Source: Halomarina oriensis (GTDB lineage: Archaea > Halobacteriota > Halobacteria > Halobacteriales > Haloarculaceae). From it: 64,000 nt of DNA. The stretch covers positions 23,419 to 87,418 of the forward strand of contig NZ_WSZK01000010.1 of assembly GCF_009791395.1 (NCBI RefSeq), read 5' to 3'. Made by a program: the position numbers and the translations under genes. The first letter of the stretch is position 1; every line of letters starts with the position of its first letter. Below, piece after piece: positions 9,282 to 19,042 of this stretch. Below the pieces are notes generated by a model, which had not been told where the DNA came from, made no database searches, and saw only the letters and a program-made list of their open reading frames with translations.

Positions 9282-9569
9282 GCTCTAGCTACGGGTAGTA
9301 CGACGCCACCCCATTCATGTGTTGTGGTTGCAATTCCAAACTCACTGTAAAATGACCATTGGCGCCTAAAACGGATTTATAACGTCTGTGCATTGCCGGA
9401 CTCAACAATCACGGCTTGATTTAGTTGGGTAAGAATGCGCGATAGATGCAATTCCAAAGAGTAGGGATGATGTTGAGACACCTCTGTTAAGCACAAATCG
9501 CGTGAATCAGGGAGTCGAACTTCACAGCGTATCGATGTGTGTACTACTCGGGGGACGAGGACCGCACCG

Positions 9570-10355
9570 ATGACGAGCAACTGGGTGACGACGGGACTGT
9601 CTACGTTGGTCATTCTCGTGGCCTCTCTCGTTCACGGTATCGCCGGGTTCGGCTTTGCGCAGGTGTCGATGGGACTGATGCCGCTGTTCCGGTCGCCATC
9701 GAGTGCGTCGATCATCTTCACGGCGACCGCGGTGGTGAGCAACGCGCGTGTCTGGTGGAGCGTGCGTGGGGCGTTCGACTGGCGAAAGTGGGCCGTCCCC
9801 GTCGGTGGCCTCGTCGTCGGGATGCCGTTGGGTATCTACGTCTTCAGCCAGTTCGATGGGGATCAGATGCGCGTCGCTATCGGTGCCGTCCTCGTTTTGG
9901 CGGTCATCGTCGTCGGTGCGACCCAGCAGTCCGAGTTCGTCACGGACTGGATCGAGGCTAAAGACTACCGCCCGGGGAACGCCATCGGCGCAACGGCCGG
10001 TCTTCTCGCCGGCGTCTTCGGCGGGGCCGTCGCCGTCCCAGGCCCACCGATGATCGTCTACGGCGCGTTCATGTCAGCCAGCGGGTTCTGGAGCGACGAG
10101 GAGATGAAGGCGACGTTCACGGCCTTCTTCGGGACCCTCATGCTGTATCGGTTGGGCAGTCTTTCCTACACTGGGGCCGTGACGACCCCGCTGCTGGTCG
10201 AAGCAACGGTCGCAATTCCGATGGTATTCGTCGGTGCCTGGGCAGGCGTCTACATCTTCGACAACATTCCCGAGCGCGTGTTTCAGTGGCTCGTCCTCGC
10301 ACTGCTGACTGTGAACGCGTTCGTCCTACTCTTCACCGCAGTGCCGGAGCTGTGA
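9570..10355 (+). CDS. TauE/SafE-family anion (sulfite) exporter
   Basis: The 261-residue membrane protein has about eight hydrophobic segments in two halves. The first carries LVHGIAGFGFAQ, the second a GAVAVPGPP turn; both are signatures of TauE/SafE permeases that export sulfite, sulfoacetate or similar organosulfur anions. The ATG at 9570 was chosen because a GGGGACGAGG purine stretch precedes it and the longer version adds only polar residues. It is divergent from the SoxB-like gene, with about 290 bases between them containing an AT-rich TATA-like stretch (ggatttataac, 9373-9383). Confidence 0.88.
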   Translation: MTSNWVTTGLSTLVILVASLVHGIAGFGFAQVSMGLMPLFRSPSSASIIFTATAVVSNARVWWSVRGAFDWRKWAVPVGGLVVGMPLGIYVFSQFDGDQMRVAIGAVLVLAVIVVGATQQSEFVTDWIEAKDYRPGNAIGATAGLLAGVFGGAVAVPGPPMIVYGAFMSASGFWSDEEMKATFTAFFGTLMLYRLGSLSYTGAVTTPLLVEATVAIPMVFVGAWAGVYIFDNIPERVFQWLVLALLTVNAFVLLFTAVPEL

Positions 10356-10932
10356 GCTCAGCCAGGTCGTCTTCCGCTCGTTATCCGATGATGAGCATCG
10401 CTCTGGCCAAGTCACGGACGCTCACTGGAATCCCGTCCGCTCCGACGAAGAAGGTAGAGCGCCGCCACGCTTGTCCTAAGTCGACGGTCGCTCGGCCATC
10501 TATTGGACGAGGATTCCTGCGACGGCGAGTCAAAGTATGAAAGTCGAACTCGAGAATCCGAAGAGCGGTCAGCTCCTCGTCTGTATCGCCTTCGATGTGC
10601 TCGCATTACCTCGTCACTCGTCTGGAGTCGCTTCTGCCCTCAGTATCTCTGCGATTGGAGTTCCAGTCGCAGGGCGAAAATGCGGTGACACTCCTCGAGT
10701 CAAACCTAACGAGTCGGGAGGGTTGGGACGAGTGTCGACCGACTCCTGAGCCAGATTTCGCACCGCTGTAGGTAAAGCGAGAGTACGACTCGTCGTCAGC
10801 GCATGGCGCTGACAAGATATCCACACGGACGGTGTGGGCTGACTTTCCCTCGCGCGACCAAGCCCACGAGTTGTTCGTGATAGCTGAAGAACTGTGGAGG
10901 AGAGTCGGTGGACGTTGGTAGTAGAAAGCCGA
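10356..10932. other. Non-coding interval between convergent TauE/SafE and copA genes
   Basis: No convincing gene is visible in these 577 bases. A 70-codon frame at 10537-10749 has no recognisable features and uncertain codon use. The interval contains the perfect hairpin listed separately, and both flanking genes end here, so it is probably a terminator region plus remnant sequence. Confidence 0.5.
10795..10813. terminator. Perfect 8-bp hairpin, possible terminator or binding site
   Basis: GTCAGCGC and GCGCTGAC flank a three-base loop (ATG). It lies between the 3' ends of two convergent genes, downstream of copA and of the TauE/SafE gene. There is no T-run directly after it, so a termination role is only an inference; a protein-binding palindrome is the alternative. 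Confidence 0.4.
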
Positions 10933-13542
10933 CTATCGGCGGAACCACCCGAGGAGCTTGTAGTCGTGGTCGGGGGTGTACGTCCGGAACAGTAGGCTGT
11001 TCGAGAGCACCGAAACGCTGGAGAACGCCATCGCACCCGCCGCGAGCACCGGCTGGAGCAGGCCGAGCGAGGCGAGCGGAATCATCGCCGTATTGTAGCC
11101 GAGTGCCCAGACGAGGTTCTGTTTGACCTTCGAGAGTGTCGCATCGGAGATACGAATCGCCTTCACGACGTCCACCGGGTCGTTCCGCATCAACGTGACG
11201 TCCGCCGCCTCGATTGCGACGTCCGTCCCCGACCCGATGGCGGTTCCGACGTACGCAACAGCGAGAGCCGGAGCGTCGTTGACACCGTCACCGACCATCA
11301 TCGCCCGACGCCCGTCGTCCTGAATCGACTCGACGGCGTCGGACTTGTCTTCGGGAAGCACCTCTGCCCGGACGTTCTCACGGGGGATGCCGACCTGCTC
11401 GGCAACGGCGTGAGCTGTCCGCTTGTTGTCGCCGGTGATCATCATCACGTCGACACCCCGTTCGTGGAGTTGGGTGATGGCGTCTTTCGCGCTCTCTTTG
11501 ACCGTGTCCGCGTTGGCGACCACACCGACGAGTTCCTGCTCGTAGGCGACGAGCATCGCCGTCTTCCCCTCGTTTTCGAGACGCTCCATCGTCTCTGACG
11601 CGGGAGTGGGATCGATATCGTTGTCACGCAGGAGCTTCCGGTTGCCAACGAGCACCTTGCTGTCGCCGACTGTCGCCTTGATTCCGTGGCCCGGAACGTT
11701 CTCGAAGTCATCCGGGTCGGTGATGTTGATACCGCGCTCTTCGGCCCCCTCGACGATGGCCTGTGCGAGCGGGTGTTCACTGCCACTCTCTGCAGTGGCG
11801 GCGAGTCGGAGGACGTCTTCTTCTGAAAGCCGGTCCTGAGCGGTGAGTTGGCCGCCATCCGTTGCCGCCTCGCCACCGTCTGTGACGGGGCCACCATCAC
11901 CGTCGAACACGACCACGTCGGTCAGTTCCATCGCACCCTCGGTGAGCGTCCCCGTCTTGTCGAAGACGACGGTGTCGACGTCCTTGGCGCGTTCGAGGAT
12001 GTCACCGCCTTTGAACAGCACACCGTTCTGCGCACCGATAGTGGTGCCGACCATCGTCGCGGCTGGGGTCGCCAGCCCCAACGCGCAGGGACAAGCGATG
12101 AGTACCGCACTCGCGAAGACGACGACTGCGAATTCGAAGACTGAAATCGATCCTCCTGCAACTTCGGGGCCACCGGCGACCAGTCCCCAGAGTGGAAGCG
12201 ACTGGATGAATCCCGCCAATGCCTCTGGGAACAGATACCAGACGACGCCCCACAGCAGCGCGTTGAAAATGACCGCGGGAACGAAGTACGCCGAAATTCG
12301 GTCGGCGAGGTTCTGAATCTCTGGCTGACGCGACTGAGCGTCCTTGACCGTCTGGACGATCTGTTGGAGCGCCGTATCGGACCCGACCTTCGTCGCTTCG
12401 ATGAGGAGCACGCCGTTCTCGTTGATGGTCGAGCCGACGACTTCGTCGCCCTCACCCTTCTCGACGGGGACGGATTCGCCGGTCACCATCGACTCGTCGA
12501 CCGCCGATTGGCCGTCGACGACTCGGCCGTCGGTGGGGACCTTCTCACCGGGTCGGACCTTTATCCGGTCCCCGACCTCGACGTCTTCGAGTGGAATCTC
12601 CTGTTCGTTTCCGTCGTCGTCGACGACGGTGGCCGTCTCGGCTTCCATCTCCAGAAGTTTTCGGAGTGCCTCACCAGCCTGTCCCTTCGAACGAGCTTCG
12701 AGGTAGTTCCCGAGCGTGATGAACACGAGGATGAGCGCCGCCGTGTCGAAGTACATCCCGCCAGCGATGAGTCCTGCGAGGACGGCGACAGAGTAGACGT
12801 ACGCCGTACTCGACCCGAGTGCGATGAGTACGTCCATGTTGGCGCGGCCGTTCTTCACGAGTGCCTTGTAGGAGTTCTTGTAGAACGGCCATCCCAGGAT
12901 GAGTTGGACGGGCGTTGCGAGGGCGAACTCGACCCACCCAAACTCGACACCGAAGACCGTCTCGGGGACGATTCCGCCACCGAGTAGGAACTTCTCGACG
13001 AGGAAGAAGAGCATAGGCGCCGACAGGGCGGCACCGAACAGTGTCAATCGACGTTGCCGTCGAATCTCCTCTCGCCGAGCGGCATCGCGGGCGTCCTCGT
13101 CCGGACCTCCGTCAGCCGACTCCTCACGTACGGGTGAGTACCCAGCGGCCTCGATGGCGTCGTACAGCGCCTCGATAGACGTGTCTGCAGGATTGTAGAC
13201 GACCTGTGCCTCATCCGTGGCGTAGTTGACGGTCGCCTCGACGACGCCCGGTGTCCCTTCGAGTGCAGTCTCGTTCGTCTCGGCACAGTTCGAACACGTC
13301 ATATCGGTGATTCCGATGCTCACCGACTCTGAGACCACGCCATACCCGGCGTCGTCGATCGCGTCGTAGATTGCACCGAGCGATACCTGATCGGGGTCGT
13401 ACTCGACCGACCCTTCGTCAGTGGCGAAGTTGACGTTCGCCGTGGAGACACCATCGAGAGATTCGACAGCGTCCTGGACAGAACCTGAACAATTCGCACA
13501 GGACATCCCCGTGATGGTGAGGTGAGCTGTTCGCTGACTCAT
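10933..13542 (-). CDS. copA: Copper-exporting P1B-type ATPase
   Basis: The 869-residue pump exports Cu(I) across the membrane using ATP. Two N-terminal heavy-metal domains each carry CxxC (Cys15/Cys18 and Cys83/Cys86). The transmembrane metal site is CPC in IACPCALG. The cytoplasmic motifs are the TGES actuator loop, DKTGT phosphorylation site, the SEHPL nucleotide-binding motif and [10 protein letters not shown] hinge. The CPC site with CxxC domains marks the CopA subgroup. It follows the AsnC-TRASH regulator by 102 bases on the same strand, and copZ is divergent beyond that. Confidence 0.97.
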   Translation of the reverse strand: MSQRTAHLTITGMSCANCSGSVQDAVESLDGVSTANVNFATDEGSVEYDPDQVSLGAIYDAIDDAGYGVVSESVSIGITDMTCSNCAETNETALEGTPGVVEATVNYATDEAQVVYNPADTSIEALYDAIEAAGYSPVREESADGGPDEDARDAARREEIRRQRRLTLFGAALSAPMLFFLVEKFLLGGGIVPETVFGVEFGWVEFALATPVQLILGWPFYKNSYKALVKNGRANMDVLIALGSSTAYVYSVAVLAGLIAGGMYFDTAALILVFITLGNYLEARSKGQAGEALRKLLEMEAETATVVDDDGNEQEIPLEDVEVGDRIKVRPGEKVPTDGRVVDGQSAVDESMVTGESVPVEKGEGDEVVGSTINENGVLLIEATKVGSDTALQQIVQTVKDAQSRQPEIQNLADRISAYFVPAVIFNALLWGVVWYLFPEALAGFIQSLPLWGLVAGGPEVAGGSISVFEFAVVVFASAVLIACPCALGLATPAATMVGTTIGAQNGVLFKGGDILERAKDVDTVVFDKTGTLTEGAMELTDVVVFDGDGGPVTDGGEAATDGGQLTAQDRLSEEDVLRLAATAESGSEHPLAQAIVEGAEERGINITDPDDFENVPGHGIKATVGDSKVLVGNRKLLRDNDIDPTPASETMERLENEGKTAMLVAYEQELVGVVANADTVKESAKDAITQLHERGVDVMMITGDNKRTAHAVAEQVGIPRENVRAEVLPEDKSDAVESIQDDGRRAMMVGDGVNDAPALAVAYVGTAIGSGTDVAIEAADVTLMRNDPVDVVKAIRISDATLSKVKQNLVWALGYNTAMIPLASLGLLQPVLAAGAMAFSSVSVLSNSLLFRTYTPDHDYKLLGWFRR

Positions 13543-13644
13543 TGATACCTAGTACGGGTTCCTCCTTTTCACGAATTGCTACTTCGAGACTGTCGTTCTG
13601 CGCGTCGTATTCTTACGAGAACTAAGCGAACAGGGCGAAACCCC

Positions 13645-14235
13645 TCACGCCTCGGCGTCGAACCGTTCGTAGCGCTCTTCGAACCGAGAGCGACACGACG
13701 GACAGCAGAAGTGATAGACGCTCTCGTCGAGCCGTATCGATTCACCCTCGCTATCGACGGTATTCCCACACTCAGCACACGACAGTGCGAACTCCGTCCC
13801 GTCGATCGACGGTGTCCACTCGACATCATCGACGAGCGTGACCGAGTAGTCAGTCGTCGAGATATCTTTGAGGAGTCCATTGACCCAATTTCTGACGTTC
13901 TGGGCTTCTGACCTGCCGTAGAACCACACCTCACCGTTGACCGTGACGAAGAGGTGTTCGACTCCCTCGGCGTCGGCGAGACGCTCGCGAAGCTGTTCGA
14001 TTTCCTCACCCTGTGGCTTCACGCGAACGAACACAGGCACACCAGCACGCAGGATTCCGCGGTTGACGTCGATCGTGAATCGGTTGATGACCTCGGCTTC
14101 CTCTAAGCGCTTGACTCGATCGGAGACGGCAGGTCCAGAGAGGCCGACTGTTTCTCCAATATCACTGTACGGCCGTCGACCATCCTCAGCCAACAGCGAG
14201 AGTATCTCTAAGTCGGTGTCGTCTAACTCGCGCAT
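13645..14235 (-). CDS. AsnC/Lrp-TRASH copper-responsive regulator
   Basis: Residues 3-50 form the AsnC winged helix-turn-helix, and residues 60-135 the RAM-like ligand domain. The TRASH tail has Cys153, Cys156, Cys177/178 and Cys181. In haloarchaea this arrangement next to copA controls copper export. It lies directly upstream of copA and is divergent from copZ, with 134 bases between the two starts, so it could act on a shared control region. It is a paralogue of the regulator at 136-741. Confidence 0.9.
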   Translation of the reverse strand: MRELDDTDLEILSLLAEDGRRPYSDIGETVGLSGPAVSDRVKRLEEAEVINRFTIDVNRGILRAGVPVFVRVKPQGEEIEQLRERLADAEGVEHLFVTVNGEVWFYGRSEAQNVRNWVNGLLKDISTTDYSVTLVDDVEWTPSIDGTEFALSCAECGNTVDSEGESIRLDESVYHFCCPSCRSRFEERYERFDAEA

Positions 14236-14369
14236 GTTACTGCGAATTTGAGCCGCCCACCCATTACTGTTGTCCGTAGGTGGCTTACGAATACAAAGTT
14301 TCGATAGTTCACTACACTAGCCTCGAAGCAACAAACCACAAAGATGACCCTCCCGTACTTGAGTATGGA

Positions 14370-14567
14370 ATGACTCAGACCATCACCGTCGAAGGAATGA
14401 CGTGTGGACATTGCGAGCAGACTGTCGAAGATGCCCTCAACGAAGTCGCTGGCGTTACCGATGTCAGCGCCGATCGCGAAGCCGAACAGGTGAGCATTGA
14501 AGGCGACGCCGATACCGATGAACTCGTACGCGCCGCGGAAGATGCTGGGTACACAAGCCACGCCTAA
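14370..14567 (+). CDS. copZ: Copper chaperone CopZ (heavy-metal-associated domain)
   Basis: The 65-residue protein is a single HMA domain with GMTCGHC (Cys12, Cys15) near the N-terminus and the AGYTSHA end. It carries Cu(I) in the cytoplasm to the CopA pump. The ATG at 14370 was chosen over a frame starting 30 codons earlier because the shorter protein is exactly one HMA domain. It is divergent from the AsnC-TRASH regulator, whose binding site would be expected in the 134-base gap. Confidence 0.93.
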   Translation: MTQTITVEGMTCGHCEQTVEDALNEVAGVTDVSADREAEQVSIEGDADTDELVRAAEDAGYTSHA

Positions 14568-14745
14568 TCACGACACCTCTATTCGGGCGTGAACTGCTTT
14601 CTCTCCCATCTTTTGACCAGCTACCCTCTATCAGTGTTTAGTACCAAACCGGATGGTTGAGATTCGTCGCGGCTCCTGACAACCACAGAGGTCCCTGTAC
14701 TGGTGAATGGGGCGGACGCTACTTCTGGCAAGAGTCCTGAGTATG

Positions 14746-14753
14746 TTTTATTT
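14746..14753 (+). promoter_or_regulatory. TATA-like element of the HTH-10 gene
   Basis: A T-rich TATA-like box sits 23-30 bases upstream of the ATG at 14776. This is the spacing of archaeal TATA boxes on leaderless transcripts. Confidence 0.45.
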
Positions 14754-14775
14754 GGGTGGAATTATCCTCTCCCGT

Positions 14776-15432
14776 ATGTATGAGGCGACATTCGAATTCC
14801 AAGCAGATGGACTAGTCGCTGCACTCTCTCGAGAGTACGACGCTGCTATCCAGTTGTGGTGCAATGAGCACTGTGACTTGCTGTATGTCCGGTCAGAACG
14901 GATGGATGATTTGCGCTCGGAGTTGGAGGAACAAGTTGGGTTACAGGAATCTATTCAGGAGGGTAATCAACTTGTCACAGTGACCGACCAGTGTCTGCGT
15001 CAAGAAGAACAGACACTCGTAGAGACTCATTTGGCGAATGAGGGCTGTCTCTCACTGCCTCCCTTAATCTACGAAAGCGGACGAAAGCAGAGCAAGGTTC
15101 TCGCGCTTGACCCGGCAGCGCTCACTGCTGTGTATAATGGCCTCAGACAAGAAACACGGGTCAATGTATTGGCCAAGCGAGAAATCAACGGTCTCCATCC
15201 AGAGGTTCCCATTCTCGGTCTGGACGATGTCCTTCCACGACTTTCGGCCCGACAACTCGAGACGTTCCGAATCGCACATACGAGGGGCTACTACGAACTT
15301 CCGCGTGAGACGACCACAGCAAAGTTAGGCGATGAATTGGGGGTGAACAGGCGAACTGTAGAAGAGCATCTCAGACGAGCAGAAAATAAAATCGCCGCCG
15401 CGCTTGCAAACCACCTCACACTGTTGCAGTGA
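14776..15432 (+). CDS. HTH-10 (bat-type) transcriptional regulator
   Basis: The 218-residue protein ends with the HTH-10 domain: LSARQLETFRIAHTRGYYEL, then a helix-turn-helix with RRTVEEHLRRAE. The N-terminal part is the variable sensor. The ATG at 14776 is preferred because a TATA-like TTTTATTT lies about 27 bases upstream (around 14747), as for a leaderless transcript. It is 85 bases upstream of the ABC importer operon on the same strand and is the likely regulator of that operon. Confidence 0.87.
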   Translation: MYEATFEFQADGLVAALSREYDAAIQLWCNEHCDLLYVRSERMDDLRSELEEQVGLQESIQEGNQLVTVTDQCLRQEEQTLVETHLANEGCLSLPPLIYESGRKQSKVLALDPAALTAVYNGLRQETRVNVLAKREINGLHPEVPILGLDDVLPRLSARQLETFRIAHTRGYYELPRETTTAKLGDELGVNRRTVEEHLRRAENKIAAALANHLTLLQ

Positions 15433-15479
15433 TTACATTATGGGGGTGAATATAAAGAATTGCGCGTTTGGAAGGGGTA

Positions 15480-15488
15480 TCTTTATCT
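15480..15488 (+). promoter_or_regulatory. TATA-like element of the ABC importer operon
   Basis: The stretch ctttatcta lies 30-38 bases before the ATG of the substrate-binding protein. It would give a leader of only a few bases. A second AT-rich stretch (aatataaag, near 15450) is also present. Confidence 0.45.
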
Positions 15489-15517
15489 ACAACCTATGGT
15501 AGATATGAGTCATACCC

Positions 15518-17149
15518 ATGGAAGATAGTATCACCCGCAGGACATTACTGGGGGCAGTTGGGGCAGGGGGATTCGTGAGTATCGCAGGATGTGCGGGAGA
15601 TTCGGGCGACGGGGGTGGCAACGATGACCCATACAGTAGTGAGACCAAAACTGGTGACGGGTCGTCGACAGACAACAACAGTAGTTCCGGCAACAACTCG
15701 ACGGCTACCGGCGGATCAGCAAACGTCGCCTTGTCGATGGACCCGACTGAAGGGGTCTGGCAGGTGTACGGTGGGGTGAGTCCGTACTACACGAACATCC
15801 TCGAGCCACTCATCTGGGTGAGCGAGGAAATGAAGTTGGAACCGTGGCTCGCGACCGACTGGGAAGCGACCAGCGACACGACGTGGGAGTTCACGCTCCG
15901 AGACAGCGTGAAGTTCCACAATGGGGAGGATCTCGTCGCAGAACACGTGGTCTGGTCGTTCGAGCAGGTGCTCAACGAGTGGTCATACGCCCCCGGATGG
16001 CTCCACGTCGAATCAGGTAGCGTGACAGCAATCGATGAGACGACTGTCGAATTCGAGACGTCCGATCCGTTCCCGACGTTCCCCGGAACGATTGCTCACA
16101 ATATGATCGCAATCCAGCACCCAGACCGGAGTCGGGAGAACACCGAACCAATCGGGACTGGCCCGTATCAAGTCGAACAGCGGACACAGGGACAACACGT
16201 TCGGACGTCGGGTTTCGACGACTACTGGAACGGGACGCCGTCGTTGGACGAGTTGACGTTTAGTGTCATCACGGACCCGAACACGCGCGCACTCTCCCTC
16301 CAGAACGGGGACGTGGATGTCGCGTTCGACCCCCCGAAGAGTCGGGTCGAGAAACTCGACAGCAATGGTGGGACGAACGTCACCACACAACTGTCGCCAG
16401 GTGCTGTGTACGTTGGCTGTAACATCTACAAAGCGCCGATGGACGACCCGAAGCTCCGTCAGGCACTCAACTACGCGACCTCTCAGTCGGACCTAGTCGA
16501 GACCATCCTCTCGAATATTGGCGTCCCCGCGAAGGGTCCGGTCGCCGAGAGCATCTTCTGGTCGGCCCACGAGAAGCTCCCAGCATACGAGCAGGATACG
16601 GAGAAGGCCAAGCAGTTGGTCGAGGAGTCCAGTTACGACGGAGAGGCTCTCCAATTCCATCTCTCGAACCAGCAAGTTGACGGGGAACTCCTCGCACAGG
16701 CACTCCAGCAGTGGTACGACGAAATCGGCGTCAACGTCGATATACAGGTGACAGAGGAGGCGAGTTTCGAGGATACGGTCCGCTCGGGAGAACCGCACCT
16801 CATCTTGGAGTCCTCGGGTACCAACAGCGGTGCAGCGGACTACCTGATCTACGAGACGTTCCACTCGGAAGGTGACGTGAACGAACGTCTCTACAACGAG
16901 GAGGGGACTGGCATCTACAATCTCGGTGAAGAGGTCGACCAACTCATCCAGGCCGGCTTCCAGACCGGCGACCAAGCCGAAAAGGAACAGAAGTACGAAC
17001 AGGCGCTACAGCGCATCATGGAAGAGGCGGTCGTCGTTCCCATCAACTACTCGGAGTACATCGTCGCTGCGTCAGACGGGGTCTCTTCGATGGACCTCAG
17101 ACCTATCCCAGAGATGACTCGCTGGACGGGGCTGCAAACCGGCCAGTAA
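15518..17149 (+). CDS. ABC transporter substrate-binding lipoprotein (SBP_bac_5, dipeptide/nickel type)
   Basis: The 543-residue protein is the extracellular solute receptor of a peptide or nickel importer. It starts with an arginine pair and hydrophobic stretch ending in a lipobox IAGC (Cys25), followed by a Gly/Asp/Asn/Ser-rich halophilic linker to about residue 70. The rest matches the family-5 binding protein fold, with VKFHNGEDLVAEHVVWSFEQ and GTGPYQVEQ motifs. Four importer genes follow with short gaps or overlaps. The ligand could be oligopeptide or a metal complex; the metal-rich neighbourhood makes nickel possible but not shown. Confidence 0.93.
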   Translation: MEDSITRRTLLGAVGAGGFVSIAGCAGDSGDGGGNDDPYSSETKTGDGSSTDNNSSSGNNSTATGGSANVALSMDPTEGVWQVYGGVSPYYTNILEPLIWVSEEMKLEPWLATDWEATSDTTWEFTLRDSVKFHNGEDLVAEHVVWSFEQVLNEWSYAPGWLHVESGSVTAIDETTVEFETSDPFPTFPGTIAHNMIAIQHPDRSRENTEPIGTGPYQVEQRTQGQHVRTSGFDDYWNGTPSLDELTFSVITDPNTRALSLQNGDVDVAFDPPKSRVEKLDSNGGTNVTTQLSPGAVYVGCNIYKAPMDDPKLRQALNYATSQSDLVETILSNIGVPAKGPVAESIFWSAHEKLPAYEQDTEKAKQLVEESSYDGEALQFHLSNQQVDGELLAQALQQWYDEIGVNVDIQVTEEASFEDTVRSGEPHLILESSGTNSGAADYLIYETFHSEGDVNERLYNEEGTGIYNLGEEVDQLIQAGFQTGDQAEKEQKYEQALQRIMEEAVVVPINYSEYIVAASDGVSSMDLRPIPEMTRWTGLQTGQ

Positions 17150-17173
17150 CACCGAACACTACAACACTTCCCA

Positions 17174-18121
17174 ATGTACCAATTTGTCGCGCGTCGCACG
17201 GCGACGATGTTGCTCGTTCTGGTGGGGGTGTCGATTCTCACGTTTCTCCTGTTGTTCCTCACACCTGGAGACCCCGCAGAGACGATTCTCCGTCAGCAGA
17301 TGGGAGGGCGAACGCCGTCGCTCGAAGCAATCGAGCAGTTCCGCCAGAGCGAGGGACTGAACCGGCCGATACCGATTCAATACGTGGACTGGGTGACCGA
17401 TGTCCTCCAAGGTAACCTTCGGGAGTCTTACTACCAGGAGACGCCAGTGAGTACGCTCATCATCAATCGGATTCCTGCCACGCTCGAACTCGCTGTCGCT
17501 GGGATGGCGGTTGCACTGACGATTGCGATTCCGACCGGAATCATCAGTGCCGTCCACAAAGGAAAGGCCCCTGACTACCTCAGTCAGTTCGCTGCGCTAG
17601 TTGGCGTCTCGATGCCGAACTTCTGGCTCGGGTACATCCTAATCATCGTCTTCTCGCTCCAGTTGGGACTGTTCCCGGTGGCGGGAGTCGGCGGTCTGGA
17701 GTCCCTCGTCCTGCCAGCGATAACGCTCGGGTCGGGGATGGCTGCAATCGTCACTCGGTTAGTCCGCTCCTCGATGCTCGAAGTACTCGACGAGGAGTAC
17801 ATCGACACGGCCCGGTCGAAGGGCCTGAGAGAACGCATCGTCATCTACAAACACGCACTCAGAAACGCGCTTATCCCAGTCGTGACCATCGTCGGACTCC
17901 AGTTCGGCTACCTGTTGAACGGAGCTGTCATCGTCGAGATCGTGTTCCAGCGACCGGGGTTGGGGGCACTCCTCATCGATGCGATTTTCGCACGCGACTA
18001 CCCAGTCGTTCAGGGCCTCGTCCTCGTCATCGCTGTCATCTTCGTGTTGACGAACTTCGCCGTGGACCTGACCTATCGGTACATCGACCCACGAATCTCG
18101 TTCGGAGGTGAGAGTGCGTGA
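17174..18121 (+). CDS. ABC transporter permease, DppB/NikB type
   Basis: This 315-residue inner-membrane subunit has six transmembrane segments and starts MYQFVARRTATMLL, the usual start of the family. The EAA loop that contacts the ATPases is at about residues 215-235 (ARSKGLRERIVIYKHALRNA). It begins 24 bases after the binding-protein gene and overlaps the next permease gene by 4 bases, so translation is coupled. Confidence 0.95.
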   Translation: MYQFVARRTATMLLVLVGVSILTFLLLFLTPGDPAETILRQQMGGRTPSLEAIEQFRQSEGLNRPIPIQYVDWVTDVLQGNLRESYYQETPVSTLIINRIPATLELAVAGMAVALTIAIPTGIISAVHKGKAPDYLSQFAALVGVSMPNFWLGYILIIVFSLQLGLFPVAGVGGLESLVLPAITLGSGMAAIVTRLVRSSMLEVLDEEYIDTARSKGLRERIVIYKHALRNALIPVVTIVGLQFGYLLNGAVIVEIVFQRPGLGALLIDAIFARDYPVVQGLVLVIAVIFVLTNFAVDLTYRYIDPRISFGGESA

Positions 18122-19041
18122 GCAATCAAGACTCTACTTCGAACCAGTCGGTCATCACGACGACCCGTCGTCGCTACCGTTCGGTGAAGAACTCGCGGCG
18201 ACTCGGCCGCTTCCTCAGCAACCGTCTCAACGTGGTCGGCTTGCTGTTTGTCAGTGTGGTCGTTCTCTCGGCAATCTTCGCGCCGGTAATCGCACCGGAA
18301 GGCCCCAACGAGCAGGACCTGTTCAACCGTCTCGATTCGCCGTCGGCTGAGCATCCGATGGGGACCGACCAACTCGGCCGAGACGTCCTCTCACGGTTGC
18401 TCTACGGCGCCCGTATCTCGCTGCAGATTTCGCTCGCTGTCGTGGCGATTACACTCGCCATCGGAACGGCGGTCGGACTCGTCGCCGGCTACGCTGGAGG
18501 GTGGGTCGACGAGGCCTTGATGCGGTTCGTCGATGTCTTGCTGGCGTTCCCTGGGATACTACTGGCACTCGTCATCGCAGGGATACTCGGCCCGAACTTA
18601 ACGAACATCATGATCGCCCTCGCAGTAGTCGGGTGGACGCAGTACGCCCGTATCATTCGGGGAAGCGTGCTGAGTGTCAAGCAAGAAGAGTTCGTGAAGG
18701 CAGCACAGTTGATGGGGGTCCCTCGGAGGCGTATTGTCCTTCGCCACATCCTCCCGAACGTGGTGACGCCGGTCATCGTCCTCGCGACGATGGACATGGC
18801 GTACGTCATTCTGGGCACGGCGGGACTGTCGTTCTTGGGCCTCGGTGCGCAGCCACCGACACCAGAGTGGGGAACGATGCTCTCTCAAGGGCGAAACTTC
18901 GTCGACACCGCGTGGTGGGTCGTCAACTTCCCCGGACTCGCCATCATGATCACCGTCCTCGGGTTCAACCTGCTGGGCGATGGACTACGCGATGTCCTCG
19001 ACCCGCGTGACATGGGTGACGTCGAAAACAAGGGTATGTGA
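18118..19041 (+). CDS. ABC transporter permease, DppC/NikC type
   Basis: The 307-residue second permease has an N-terminal cytoplasmic stretch, six transmembrane helices and the EAA loop AAQLMGVPRRRIVLRHILPN. It starts at a GTG overlapping the stop of the previous gene (GTGA). It would pair with the DppB-type subunit to form the translocation channel. Confidence 0.95.
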   Translation: MSNQDSTSNQSVITTTRRRYRSVKNSRRLGRFLSNRLNVVGLLFVSVVVLSAIFAPVIAPEGPNEQDLFNRLDSPSAEHPMGTDQLGRDVLSRLLYGARISLQISLAVVAITLAIGTAVGLVAGYAGGWVDEALMRFVDVLLAFPGILLALVIAGILGPNLTNIMIALAVVGWTQYARIIRGSVLSVKQEEFVKAAQLMGVPRRRIVLRHILPNVVTPVIVLATMDMAYVILGTAGLSFLGLGAQPPTPEWGTMLSQGRNFVDTAWWVVNFPGLAIMITVLGFNLLGDGLRDVLDPRDMGDVENKGM

Positions 19042-19042
19042 A

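Noticed and set aside
10537..10749. 70-codon frame between TauE/SafE and copA
   Set aside because: The N-terminal part looks plausible, but the rest is basic and low in acidic residues, and no promoter or family is visible.
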